Assembly: GCF_026341125.1 (NCBI RefSeq)
Contig: NZ_JAPEOR010000005.1
Location: 98,193-162,192, forward strand
DNA length: 64,000 nucleotides
Source: Streptomyces sp. NBC_01142
Lineage (GTDB): Bacteria > Actinomycetota > Actinomycetes > Streptomycetales > Streptomycetaceae
Direction: 5' to 3'
Notes under the pieces: generated by a model
Databases searched by the model: none
What the model was told of the DNA's origin: nothing
The model's input: the letters and a program-made list of their open reading frames with translations, nothing else
Translations under genes and position numbers: made by a program
In this document: one piece after another, positions 50,319 to 57,915 of the stretch
Numbering within the stretch: the stretch's first letter is position 1
How the letters are laid out: each line of letters opens with the position of its first letter

Positions 50319-50858
50319 TCACTTGCGGTACTCGGCCATGTCGCCGTACTCCCAGACGAAGCTCTCGCCCCACCAGTCGTCGTCGTCCTTCGGGCTGTCG
50401 GCGGCGGGCTGCTCGGCGGGGACCGTGGCCCGGCGGTGGGCGACGTGGTGCAGAGCGAGAAGCGCGGAGACGGCGCCGATCGCGGTGAACCCGCCCAGGG
50501 TCGGCGAGGGGACGGCGGCGTGGCTGCGGTCGATGGCGAGGGCCGTCATGAACGCGAGGACCGCGAGGAGGGCCAGGAAGTCGGCGGCGAACGCGAGGGC
50601 CGCCCACACCGGGCGTACGGTCACCGGCCGGTGGTCCCACGGGCGGTGCGCACCCTCGGGGTCGAGAGCGTGCGTCAGCAGGAGCACGCCGAGCTGAATG
50701 CCGCCGAGGAGGACGAGGAGAACCGCCGTCGCCGCGCCGCCGTAGACGACGGCGGCCAGCAGGCTCGGCAACATCAGGACCAGGACGAGGTGGTGCAGGA
50801 GGGTGCACTGGCGGAGCGGGCAGGCGCGGGTGGGCAGGTGGCCGTGGGCGGCGTTCAT
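50319..50858 (-). CDS. Integral membrane protein (paralogue of 50944-51369)
   Basis: 179 residues, start ATG 50858. About four TM helices (LVLMLPSLLAAVVYG, AVLLVLLGGIQLGVLLL, FLALLAVLAFMTALA, FTAIGAVSALLALHHVAH) and a charged tail. It shares the HH-AHRR ending of the last helix with the upstream protein. No transporter motif. Confidence 0.6.
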   Translation of the reverse strand: MNAAHGHLPTRACPLRQCTLLHHLVLVLMLPSLLAAVVYGGAATAVLLVLLGGIQLGVLLLTHALDPEGAHRPWDHRPVTVRPVWAALAFAADFLALLAVLAFMTALAIDRSHAAVPSPTLGGFTAIGAVSALLALHHVAHRRATVPAEQPAADSPKDDDDWWGESFVWEYGDMAEYRK

Positions 50859-50943
50859 CGCGGAGGTCTCCCGGGCGGAGTCGAAGAGAAAGGAGGCGCG
50901 GGGCCGGGGCCGGGCGCGAACGCCCGGCCCCGGCGGGCGGGTC

Positions 50944-51369
50944 TCAGTACCGGCGGGGGCGGCGGTGGGAGCGCCGGTGCGCGAAGTGGTGAACGGTGCA
51001 CAGAGCGAGGAAGCCCGCCATGGTCACCAGGCCGCCGGAGGAGAAGAGCACCGCTCCGGAGCCGCCGCCGAGCTGCGCGCCGAGCACGAGTCCGGCCGCG
51101 ATGAGCAGGACCAGGACGTCCGTGGTGAGTGCCACGGCGGCACGGACCGGGCGGAGGGGGTGCTTCGGGGCGCTCCGGGCGGCGCGCAGAGCGCCGACCA
51201 CCATGAGCAGACCGAGGGCGGCGAACGCGGCGAGCGCGAGCACCGTCACGTTGGCGCCGCCGCCGAACAGGGCGGGGATCATGCCCACGACGAGGACCGT
51301 GCGGCCGACCCGGGTGCACCAGCGGTGCGGGAAGGACTGGGCGATGCCGTGCTGGGCGGTGCAGCTCAT
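50944..51369 (-). CDS. Integral membrane protein (paralogue of 50319-50858)
   Basis: 141 residues, start ATG 51369 with GGAG upstream. Four TM helices; the last ends CTVHHFAHRRSH. Same layout as the following gene, suggesting tandem duplication and a possible heteromeric partner. Function unknown. Confidence 0.6.
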   Translation of the reverse strand: MSCTAQHGIAQSFPHRWCTRVGRTVLVVGMIPALFGGGANVTVLALAAFAALGLLMVVGALRAARSAPKHPLRPVRAAVALTTDVLVLLIAAGLVLGAQLGGGSGAVLFSSGGLVTMAGFLALCTVHHFAHRRSHRRPRRY

Positions 51370-51410
51370 CAGGAGTGACTCCTCGTCATGGGTGCTCGTG
51401 GCGTCCGGTC

Positions 51411-51484
51411 CGGGTGCTTGCATCACCCGTTCCGACATTCACTAATGTACTCCATTCCGGGCCGTAAGGCAATCCATAAGGGTC
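51411..51484 (-). promoter_or_regulatory. Recurring promoter with leader hairpin, copy 11
   Basis: GACCC box, TTGCC (51468-51472), TACATT (51444-51449), AGTGAATG. Hairpin 51411-51429: CGGGUG-AUGCAAG-CACCCG, a 6-bp stem. Confidence 0.75.
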
Positions 51485-51508
51485 ACGCTCGGCATGACTG
51501 TGCCGGGA

Positions 51509-51721
51509 TCAGCGGTAGTCGGCGGCCCTCCGCCGGGCGTGCCGCCGCGCCAGTGCCGCCTCGACCGGGCGGGTCACCAGCACCGCCACGATCGCGGCGC
51601 AAAGGCGCGCCCACCAAGGTGCGTTCTGGAACGTCACGAGGTACCAGCCGATTCCGAAGAGGAGGTTCAGCGCGCCCAGCAGGAGGAGGTGGGCGGCGCT
51701 GAAGGTGCGTTCGTAGAGCAC
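51509..51721 (-). CDS. Small membrane protein
   Basis: 70 residues, start GTG 51721 with AAAGG upstream. Two hydrophobic helices and an Arg-rich end (ARRHARRRAADYR). Unknown. Confidence 0.5.
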   Translation of the reverse strand: MLYERTFSAAHLLLLGALNLLFGIGWYLVTFQNAPWWARLCAAIVAVLVTRPVEAALARRHARRRAADYR

Positions 51722-51797
51722 GAATGGCCTTTCTGGAAGGTGTCGGGGTGTCGGGGGTGCCGAGCAGGCGGCCCCGGTGGGGCCGCCTGGGGCGGAG

Positions 51798-51989
51798 TCA
51801 GCAGGGCATCTCGGCGTGGCAGGCGTGGCAGCAGCGCCCGCAGCTCGCCTCGCAGTTGACCTGGACTCGCTCGCCGCAGCCCTCGCACGGGATGTACGCG
51901 TCGTCGGAGGCGAAGAAGCCGCCCGCGCCGGTCCCGTCGCAGGTGCACGGCGCGGCGGCGGTCTGGGGGGTGGTGATGGTGAGCGGCAT
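51798..51989 (-). CDS. Cys-rich zinc-binding small protein
   Basis: 63 residues, start ATG 51989 with AGGAG five bases upstream. CTC, CEGCGERVQVNC and CGRCCHACH resemble a DnaJ-like or treble-clef zinc fold. First gene of promoter copy 12. Confidence 0.55.
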   Translation of the reverse strand: MPLTITTPQTAAAPCTCDGTGAGGFFASDDAYIPCEGCGERVQVNCEASCGRCCHACHAEMPC

Positions 51990-52028
51990 CTCGACTCCTC
52001 GTGGTGGCGTGGCCCGTGGTGACCGGCC

Positions 52029-52100
52029 GGGCGCTTGCGTCGCCCTTTCGGTAATCACTAATGTACCCCATAAGGGGGGAGGCGTCAATTTGTAAGGAGT
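52029..52100 (-). promoter_or_regulatory. Recurring promoter with leader hairpin, copy 12
   Basis: TTGACG (52083-52088), CCCCC, TACATT (52060-52065). Hairpin 52029-52045: GGGCG-ACGCAAG-CGCCC. A CCACCACGAGG segment follows. Confidence 0.75.
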
Positions 52101-52201
52101 CGTGCGGTGGTGGCGGCGCTGGAAATAGCCGTATCCGGCCAGCACGACGAGGCGCTTGACGGTGCGAGCCGGCCAAAGGCGACGGCGCCCAGGTCAGGGC
52201 C

Positions 52202-52918
52202 TCAGCGGGCGAGGGCCTTGGGCCTGCGACGCACGCCGGTGAGCCAGTCGACGGTTACGGCGGCGGAAAGCGCCCCCGTGTCGCCGTCCGGATCCGTCCA
52301 CGTGGCGTCGGAGAGCGGGAAGCGCAGGCCGTCCATGAATTCGTCGTGGTTGTTCCCGTGGCGCGTCATGACCCGTCCCTCCGCCGTGACGGTGCCGCGC
52401 ACGAGGACCGTGCGCGCCGAGCCGGGACCGGTGCCCAGGGGCGTCATGCCGTGGAATCCGTACCGGGTCTTGGTGAGGGTGTAGCGGAAGCTGATGCTGT
52501 CGCCCACCTGGATGTCAGCGACCGCGACCGGGTCCGTGAAGCCGTCGCGCTCCTCGCGTGCCACGTGCTCGGCGTACTCGCGGCGAGCGGTGTCCCTGCT
52601 GGTGATGGCGGCGCGGGCGGAGCCGTGCGGATCGGCGGCGGGATCGGCGGCGAGCGCCCGCATGAGCGCGTCGCGGAAGGCGTCGCCGTTGTCTGCCCGG
52701 AACTCCCGGAGAGCGGCGCTCAGGGCGTCAAGGTCCGCAGCCCAGGGGATGCCGGGCAGGGCCGCCGTGATCGCGTCACGGGCGGCGGTGGCGGCCTTCT
52801 TGTTCGGCAGGGTGTACGGGGTGACGCTCGCGCCCGTCGTGGTGGTCTGGACGACCTAGCGCCCCCGTCCGAGAGAAACGGGGTGCAGCGGACTGGTCGT
52901 CTTTGGAGTGGCGCTCAC
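52202..52918 (-). pseudogene. Gene with an in-frame amber codon
   Basis: GTG 52918 follows GGAG by six bases and encodes VSATPKTTSPLHPVSLGRGR, then TAG (52856-52858). The same frame continues with good codon bias (VTPYTLPNKKAATAARDAI ... VGDSISFRYTLTKTRYG) to 52202. No credible restart exists near the stop; ATG 52663 has no ribosome site. Either a recent nonsense mutation or suppression. Product family unknown. Confidence 0.6.
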
Positions 52919-53024
52919 GGTGTTCTCCAGGCGGACGGGGCGAATGACGGGGGGCGAGGCGCACTCCGACCTCTGGGGTGGGGCGGAAGGGCGGCGACGG
53001 GGCGGCGAGTGGATCGAAGGCCGG

Positions 53025-53594
53025 TCAGCGGCGGTTCAGGGTGATCGCGTCGACGAGCGGCGTTCCGTACGTCGCGCGGCCGAAGCGGGTGACCGTGACC
53101 GGCCGCGCCCGGCGGCGCCCGGGGGTGGCGTAGTCGGCGAGCAGCGGCGCGGTGACGCTCGCCACCTCGACGTCCGACGGTCCGCCGCTCCAGCGCACGG
53201 AGAACGTCCAGCCGCGCCCGCGCCGTACCGAGAACCGCACGCCGGGGAAGGCCTGGCGCAGCGTCTTGCGCAGGTGGGTCGCGGTCTGCGGCCGCGTCAG
53301 GGGAGAGGCGTAGACCTGGAACAGCTCGTCCGGGTGGAGGTGGGGAACGACCGAGGTGTGCCGGACGTGGACGAGGGTCGCCTCGTAGCCGTCGGACGTG
53401 CGCAGTTCGTAGTGCGTGGCGGGGGCTCCGAGCAGCGTCGCGGACACGCAGATCGCGCACGCGCAGGGCTGCGCGATCCAGATGCGACGGGCCTTGTCGT
53501 CCTCGTGGCGGACCCACGTTCCCGCAGGCAGCCGCAGGGCCAGGTAGCCGGCCGTGTGAGTGCCGGTTGCCGGTGCGTTCCGCGTCGCCGTCAT
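53025..53594 (-). CDS. LPD29-like protein (paralogue of 43042-43638)
   Basis: 189 residues, start ATG 53594 with GAGGA upstream. LRKTLRQAFPGVRFSVRRG and FSVRWSGGPSDVEVA match LPD29; CACAIC and YELRTSDGYEATLVHVRHTS align with the other copy. Typical of mobile-element proteins; role unknown. Confidence 0.65.
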   Translation of the reverse strand: MTATRNAPATGTHTAGYLALRLPAGTWVRHEDDKARRIWIAQPCACAICVSATLLGAPATHYELRTSDGYEATLVHVRHTSVVPHLHPDELFQVYASPLTRPQTATHLRKTLRQAFPGVRFSVRRGRGWTFSVRWSGGPSDVEVASVTAPLLADYATPGRRRARPVTVTRFGRATYGTPLVDAITLNRR

Positions 53595-53654
53595 TCGCCT
53601 GTCCTCTGTTCGGGCGGCTGCCTGCCGCGCGGGAGGGCGACCTCCCGCCCTCAA

Positions 53655-53702
53655 GTTCTAATGTACTTAGAGAGGGGGTATAAGTCAAATTAAAGGCGTC
53701 GC
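53655..53702 (-). promoter_or_regulatory. Recurring promoter, copy 13
   Basis: GACGC box, TTGACT (53683-53688), CCCCC, TACATT (53660-53665). The leader has a different hairpin (GCGGGAGG/CCTCCCGC, 53623-53646). Confidence 0.65.
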
Positions 53703-53738
53703 CGTGGGGTAGGGCGGTCACGCCTGTCGGCTGCGCAG

Positions 53739-54125
53739 CTAGGACTCGAAGCCGTGCAGGCCGGGCCACTGCGCCGTGCAGGCCGGGCACAGGGTGCCGC
53801 AGTCGTTCAGCGCTTCCTCGTGGTCGTGCCATCCCAGAGCGCGCGCGGACTTGGAACCGTCGATCTGTCCGCCCTCGAAGCTGGCGGTGCGCCCGCAGTC
53901 GACGCAGACCGCGACGTGCCGGTGGAGCGCGTCGGACCGCTTGAGGAGGTGCCGCAGCACCTTGTCCGCGTTCTGCTCGTGCAAGTACGCGTGCTCGAAG
54001 CGGAGTTCCTTGAGTCCCTGGCCGTCGTACGCGCGGGCGAGGGCGTCGGCCAGCAGGGTGCGCCCGGCCGGGTCCTCGCTGTCGAGGAGGAGGCGGGCGA
54101 GTTCTTCGAGGCGCTCGGCGCTCAT
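53739..54125 (-). CDS. Hypothetical zinc-binding protein
   Basis: 128 residues, start ATG 54125 with GGGG upstream. Helical N terminus (RLEELARLLLDSED), then CVDCGRTASFEGG and CPACTAQW. Likely zinc ribbon. Unknown role. Confidence 0.5.
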   Translation of the reverse strand: MSAERLEELARLLLDSEDPAGRTLLADALARAYDGQGLKELRFEHAYLHEQNADKVLRHLLKRSDALHRHVAVCVDCGRTASFEGGQIDGSKSARALGWHDHEEALNDCGTLCPACTAQWPGLHGFES

Positions 54126-54229
54126 GTCAGTCCCCTTCGGGGTTCGGGTGCGGGGGGTGGGAGCCGGCCCGCACTCCGCCGCGCACGGGCCTCGCGGCGG
54201 GGTGCGGGCCTGGGTCGCCTCTGTGCGGA

Positions 54230-54502
54230 CTACGGGCGCTGCGCGGCCGCGGAGCGCAGCGAGCGGACCAAGTGCTCGTCCATCTCGTAGCCGACCGCCT
54301 CCCGCGCCGCGTACTCGGCGTCGACGACCTCGCGGGGAAGGTCCATGCCGAAGCCGTACGAGGTCACGTCCGGCCCGGCCTGTGCCGATGCGGTCACGTC
54401 CAGGAGGCCGTGGAGGGCGGCCCTCGCCTGCTCCAGGGTGAGCGTGTCGCTGTCGATGAGCGCGCGGATCTCGGACTGCCGCTGCTCGGCTCGCTGGTCC
54501 AT
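54230..54502 (-). CDS. Hypothetical protein
   Basis: 90 residues, start ATG 54502 with AGGAGG five bases upstream. Contains DSDTLTLEQARAALHGLLD and DAEYAAREAVGYEMDEHLVRSLRS. Helical; unknown. Confidence 0.5.
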   Translation of the reverse strand: MDQRAEQRQSEIRALIDSDTLTLEQARAALHGLLDVTASAQAGPDVTSYGFGMDLPREVVDAEYAAREAVGYEMDEHLVRSLRSAAAQRP

Positions 54503-54571
54503 GGGTACCTCCTCGGAAACGGGGGTCGGGGGAGCGGGGCGGCCGGTCGGCCGCCCCGGCCGGGACGGGGG

Positions 54572-54850
54572 TCAGACGACCCGCATCCCGAACAGGCGGG
54601 GCGTGGTGTCACGGACGCCGCACCACTCGTCGGCGCACTCCTGGCACATCTGGTGGGGGCAGCCGCAGTCGTCCAGGTCGTCGCCGACGTGCCATCCGGC
54701 GTCGTGCGCCGCGTCGGTGCCCTCGTCCGCGTCGTCGAGGAAGGGGGAGAGCTTGCCGCACTGGCCGCACTCGATCCGGTCGAAGTCGATGACCTCCAGG
54801 ACCTCGGCGCCCATGAGGCGGAACGTGGTCTCGGTGAGCATGGCGGTCAT
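54572..54850 (-). CDS. Zinc-binding small protein
   Basis: 92 residues, start ATG 54850 with AGGAG upstream. Cys cluster ECGQCGKLSP, DDCGCPHQMCQECADEWCG. Probable zinc domain. Unit of promoter copy 14. Confidence 0.55.
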   Translation of the reverse strand: MTAMLTETTFRLMGAEVLEVIDFDRIECGQCGKLSPFLDDADEGTDAAHDAGWHVGDDLDDCGCPHQMCQECADEWCGVRDTTPRLFGMRVV

Positions 54851-54888
54851 GGCGCACTCCTCGCGGCGGTGGTTCGTGGTGGCCGGTC

Positions 54889-54962
54889 CGGGTGCTTGCT
54901 CACCCGCCCCAACAATCTCCAATGTACCCGAGAGGGGATTGTTAGTCAAATTAAAAGGGTCG
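54889..54962 (-). promoter_or_regulatory. Recurring promoter with leader hairpin, copy 14
   Basis: GACCC box, TTGACT (54944-54949), CCCC, TACATT (54921-54926). Hairpin 54889-54906: CGGGUG-AGCAAG-CACCCG. ACCACGAAC at 54872-54880. Confidence 0.75.
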
Positions 54963-55091
54963 CAAGGGGTATGGGTGCGCCCCGGCGGGAGCGGGTGGCG
55001 GGTGCCGGATGGGGTGCGCTGGTTGTCGTCGCGCGGGGCGCTTCAGCGCGGAAGCCCGGCGGGGCCGGCGTGGCCCCGCCGCCCGCGGCGG

Positions 55092-55325
55092 TCAGCGGGT
55101 GGGGAGCAGGCGCAGTACGGCTGCGGAGTGCTCGATGTAGCCCAGGGTGAACAGGTGGAGTGCGGCCTGGTAACCGTCGCGAACCCGCTCGTCGGTGGCG
55201 TCCTCGGCCGCCACGTTGAGGTGGTCGCCGATCCAGGCCGCCGGGTCGGTGTGCGGGAGGTTGAAGTGGTCATAGAGGGAAGCGAGCGCCTTGGGGGCGT
55301 TGGTGGTGGTGATGTTCTGGGTCAT
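55092..55325 (-). CDS. Hypothetical protein
   Basis: 77 residues, start ATG 55325 with GGGAGA upstream. ASLYDHFNLPHTDPAAWIGDHL and GYQAALHLFTLGYIEHSAAVL; helical. Unknown. Confidence 0.5.
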   Translation of the reverse strand: MTQNITTTNAPKALASLYDHFNLPHTDPAAWIGDHLNVAAEDATDERVRDGYQAALHLFTLGYIEHSAAVLRLLPTR

Positions 55326-55362
55326 GGCTTCTCCCGCGTTGGGTCGTTCGTGGTGGCCGGTT

Positions 55363-55430
55363 GGGCCTTGCCTGCCGCCCCGGTAATCACTAATGTACTC
55401 CATGAGGGGGTGAAGGTCAAAATTAATGCG
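55363..55430 (-). promoter_or_regulatory. Recurring promoter with weak leader hairpin, copy 15
   Basis: TTGACC (55415-55420), CCCCC, TACATT (55392-55397), AGTGATTA. Hairpin loop AGGCAAG with only a 3-bp stem (55364-55376). ACCACGAAC at 55346-55354. Confidence 0.65.
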
Positions 55431-55455
55431 CTGCCCTGCTGTGTGGCAGCGGCCG

Positions 55456-55743
55456 TCAGTCGGCGGCGAACGTCGTGCTGAAGGTGCCGCGCCCGTCGGC
55501 GGGCCACGCGCCACCGGATTCCAGGGCGAGATGCTTATGGAACAGGGGTGCGTGTACGGCGGCGGGCACGGAGGCGCCCGCCTGCCCGTCGAACTGCTCG
55601 CTCGGGATCAGGAGGAGCTCGCCGCAGACGGCGCAGTCGGCGCACGCGCCGCGCAGGTCCTCCACGCTCCATCGGGGGTGGCGGCGCTTCCAGGAGTGGC
55701 CGCACCCGGTCGTGAAGCGGGTGCCGATGATGGTCCGGCGAAT
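55456..55743 (-). CDS. Hypothetical zinc-binding protein, possible ATT start
   Basis: Frame encodes TIIGTRFTTGCGHSWKRRHP, then CADCAVCGELLLIPSEQF. No ATG or GTG precedes GCGHSW. AGGAG lies eight bases before ATT 55743, which would give 95 residues; GTG 55665 would remove the first Cys cluster. A probable zinc ribbon. Confidence 0.5.
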   Translation of the reverse strand: MRRTIIGTRFTTGCGHSWKRRHPRWSVEDLRGACADCAVCGELLLIPSEQFDGQAGASVPAAVHAPLFHKHLALESGGAWPADGRGTFSTTFAAD

Positions 55744-55860
55744 GTCTGGATCTCCTTCGTCGTGGGGCGGTTGGCGGGTGTTGCGGGGGAGCAGGCTGGG
55801 CGGCGGGGGGTGCCGCTCAAGGCCGCCTGGCGTTCGCGGCGCCGGTGCGGGGCGGGCGGG

Positions 55861-56169
55861 TCACAGCCAGGGCCGGCCGTCGTCGGGGCGTACGCCGATC
55901 ACTCCGGCGCGGCCGAGGAGTTCGGCCTCGACCGGGTCGCTCGCGTAGTCCCAGCCCTCAGCCTCGCGGTGCGCGGCATAGGTGTAGGCGTGACCGCGCG
56001 CGCAGCTGTAGCCCGTCTCCGTATGGCGCACGAGGGCGCCGCACTCGTAGGCGGTAGGGCCGTCCTCGTCATAGCCCGCGACGAGGTCGAGGCACCGATC
56101 GTCGGCGTCGGCGCGGTCGGCGCCGCCCCGCCCATCCAGAGGGGCCCCGGCGGGATTGGTGGCGGACAT
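55861..56169 (-). CDS. Hypothetical protein
   Basis: 102 residues, start ATG 56169 with AGGAG upstream. DRCLDLVAGYDEDGPTAYECGALVRH then GYSCARGHAYTYAAHREAEG; the Cys/His set suggests a zinc site. Promoter copy 16 lies upstream. Confidence 0.55.
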   Translation of the reverse strand: MSATNPAGAPLDGRGGADRADADDRCLDLVAGYDEDGPTAYECGALVRHTETGYSCARGHAYTYAAHREAEGWDYASDPVEAELLGRAGVIGVRPDDGRPWL

Positions 56170-56263
56170 GCGGAACTCCTTGCAGACGAAAGAGGGGGGA
56201 GGGTCGACGGCGCGTGACGCCGGGCGAGGAGGCGGAGGTGACTCTGTGGGCACCGTAGGCCAC

Positions 56264-56313
56264 TGATCCCTAAAGTACCCATGGCGCGCGTGTGGGTCAA
56301 TGTTTAAGCGTCA
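56264..56313 (-). promoter_or_regulatory. Recurring promoter, copy 16
   Basis: GACGC box, TTGACC (56295-56300), TACTTT (56272-56277). Weakest -10; no GCAAG hairpin. Confidence 0.5.
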
Positions 56314-56374
56314 ATGCGGTGAGGGAGGAAGTGGTGTCCCCCTCCTCGCGGGTGGCGATCCGCGTACGTCGGGC

Positions 56375-56464
56375 GGGCGGTCCGCGCGTGCGCGGGACCT
56401 CCGCCCGCGCACCCTTCTGATCACCGCCGCAGCCGGGGCGGTCCGCGCGTGCGCGGGACCTCCG
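56375..56464. repeat. 29-bp direct repeat pair
   Basis: Identical 29-mers at 56375-56403 and 56436-56464, each containing GTCCGCGCGTGCGCGGGAC, which can fold on itself. Non-coding. Confidence 0.6.
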
Positions 56465-57136
56465 GTCAAGGTGTAGTCGGCTCCGCCCTGGGCCCCGGGC
56501 TCGGCGCGGCGGCCTGTCGAGTGCCCCACGAACCGGAACGGAGGGAGCGCCGAGCTCCCTCGCCCGCTGCGCCCGGGAGCGCTGCCTCCTGGGCCGCCTC
56601 GACGCGTACGTGCAACTGGCCTCGGCGCCTCGGCAAGCGCGGGCGTGACTGCGACCGCAGTGACGCGGGGCGTGAGGTGCCGGACGCCGAGGGTGCCGCC
56701 CCGCTCAAGGCCCGCCGGGCAGGTCGACGGCGCCACCGTGCAGCCAGAGGTGCGCGCGGCCGGCTCGCCTCTGGGGTGGAAGCCGGGACCCTCCGCCGCT
56801 CCTGCCCCATGGAAGGGCCATCCCGGCGGCGGGCTCGGAACCCCCGCGGGTCCTCGACGGGCCCAGCCCATGCGCTCCCGGTGATGGGCCTGTCGCATGT
56901 CTCAGGACGACGGCGATGCGCCGGCCAGCAGGTTGCGGAGCACCGCCGAGGAGGGGGCCGGCACTGTCACGCCGAGTGTCACGCGCCCTGTCACGCCGAG
57001 TGTCACGCTCATGAGCGTGACAGCCGTGACCTGCGCAAACACCCCCTGGAGGGCCCATCCGCGGGCCCCCAGGGGGTGAGCGTGACAGCGTGACACCCCG
57101 GCGGGAACGGCCCGCCGTCGCCAAACTGGGCGGCCG
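56465..57136. repeat. Non-coding region with TGTCACGC iteron array 2
   Basis: No supported gene. TGTCACGC starts at 56965, 56977, 56989 and 57001, exactly 12 bp apart. The last is half of a perfect 22-bp palindrome (57001-57022, centre CATG) followed by GCCGTGACCTGCGCAAAC. GTGACAGCGTGACAC lies near 57081. Confidence 0.65.
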
Positions 57137-57691
57137 TCAGCCGATGCTGACCCTGCCCGCTCCGATCCCGTCCGCTACGCCGAGGGGGGTCAGCCGGAGG
57201 GCGATACCTGCGGCCCGGGTCTCGATGATGAGAACGCCGCTGGCGTGTACGGAGACGTCGCTGCCGATCCGCAGCGCATCGTCGGCGAGGTCCAGGACTT
57301 CACCGGCCGAGGCCTCGTTCTTGAGGGCGTCCTTCGCGCTCCAGGTGCCGCGTCCGGCGTGCGTCATCTCGACGCCGTAGCGGTCCGCGAGCGCATGGGT
57401 GGAGGTCATCCGTTCCCAGCCGTCGACCGGCGTGAACCGGAAGCTGACGCGGTCGCTGTAGAGGGTCAGCGTGCCGTCGTCCAGGAGTGTGGCCACGCTG
57501 TCTTCCCGGTGGAGCAGGACGGCGCCAGCGAGTTCGGCGGTCGCGCCCGCGAGCGTGCCGTCGGGCATCGTGTACCGATCCATGGGCCGCCACTCCGAGT
57601 CGGAGCCTTCCTTGCGCTCGAACGAGTAGCGCGCGGCGAGGTCCGGGATGGACAGGTGGCCGTCGTCGTCGAGCGAGATGAGTGCGGTCAG
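57137..57691 (-). CDS. Hypothetical protein, probable CTG start
   Basis: 184 residues if started at CTG 57691, six bases after AGGAGG (TALISLDDDGHLSIPDLAAR). The first ATG (57583) has no ribosome site and would cut a clearly coding segment. Beta-rich body (VATLLDDGTLTLYSDRVSFRF). Unknown family. Confidence 0.55.
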   Translation of the reverse strand: MTALISLDDDGHLSIPDLAARYSFERKEGSDSEWRPMDRYTMPDGTLAGATAELAGAVLLHREDSVATLLDDGTLTLYSDRVSFRFTPVDGWERMTSTHALADRYGVEMTHAGRGTWSAKDALKNEASAGEVLDLADDALRIGSDVSVHASGVLIIETRAAGIALRLTPLGVADGIGAGRVSIG

Positions 57692-57741
57692 GGCAAGCCT
57701 CCTGGGTGGGTCGGCGAGGGGACGTCGAACCCTCGCAACGT

Positions 57742-57792
57742 AAACGCTAATTTACTCAAATGGTGGGTGTGGAGCAAGTTATAAGAGTCACG
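57742..57792 (-). promoter_or_regulatory. Recurring promoter, copy 17 (leftward half of divergent pair)
   Basis: GACTC box, CTTGCT (57773-57778), TAAATT (57749-57754). Drives the CTG-start gene. Confidence 0.6.
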
Positions 57793-57814
57793 CGCCATGC
57801 GTTGAGTGCGCGAG

Positions 57815-57884
57815 AGTGACGCAAAAAAGTTGCGCCAAAGGGGGAGTTGAGGTAAATTAGTGAATGCGAGGCGATGCAAGCGCC
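57815..57884 (+). promoter_or_regulatory. Recurring promoter with leader hairpin, copy 18 (rightward)
   Basis: Plus strand: GACGC box, TTGCGC (57830-57835), 17-base spacer, TAAATT (57853-57858), AGTGAATG. Hairpin 57870-57884: GGCG-AUGCAAG-CGCC, then ACCACGACC. Confidence 0.75.
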
Positions 57885-57915
57885 CCGCCCCACCACGACC
57901 GCCCCGGAGACCCCC

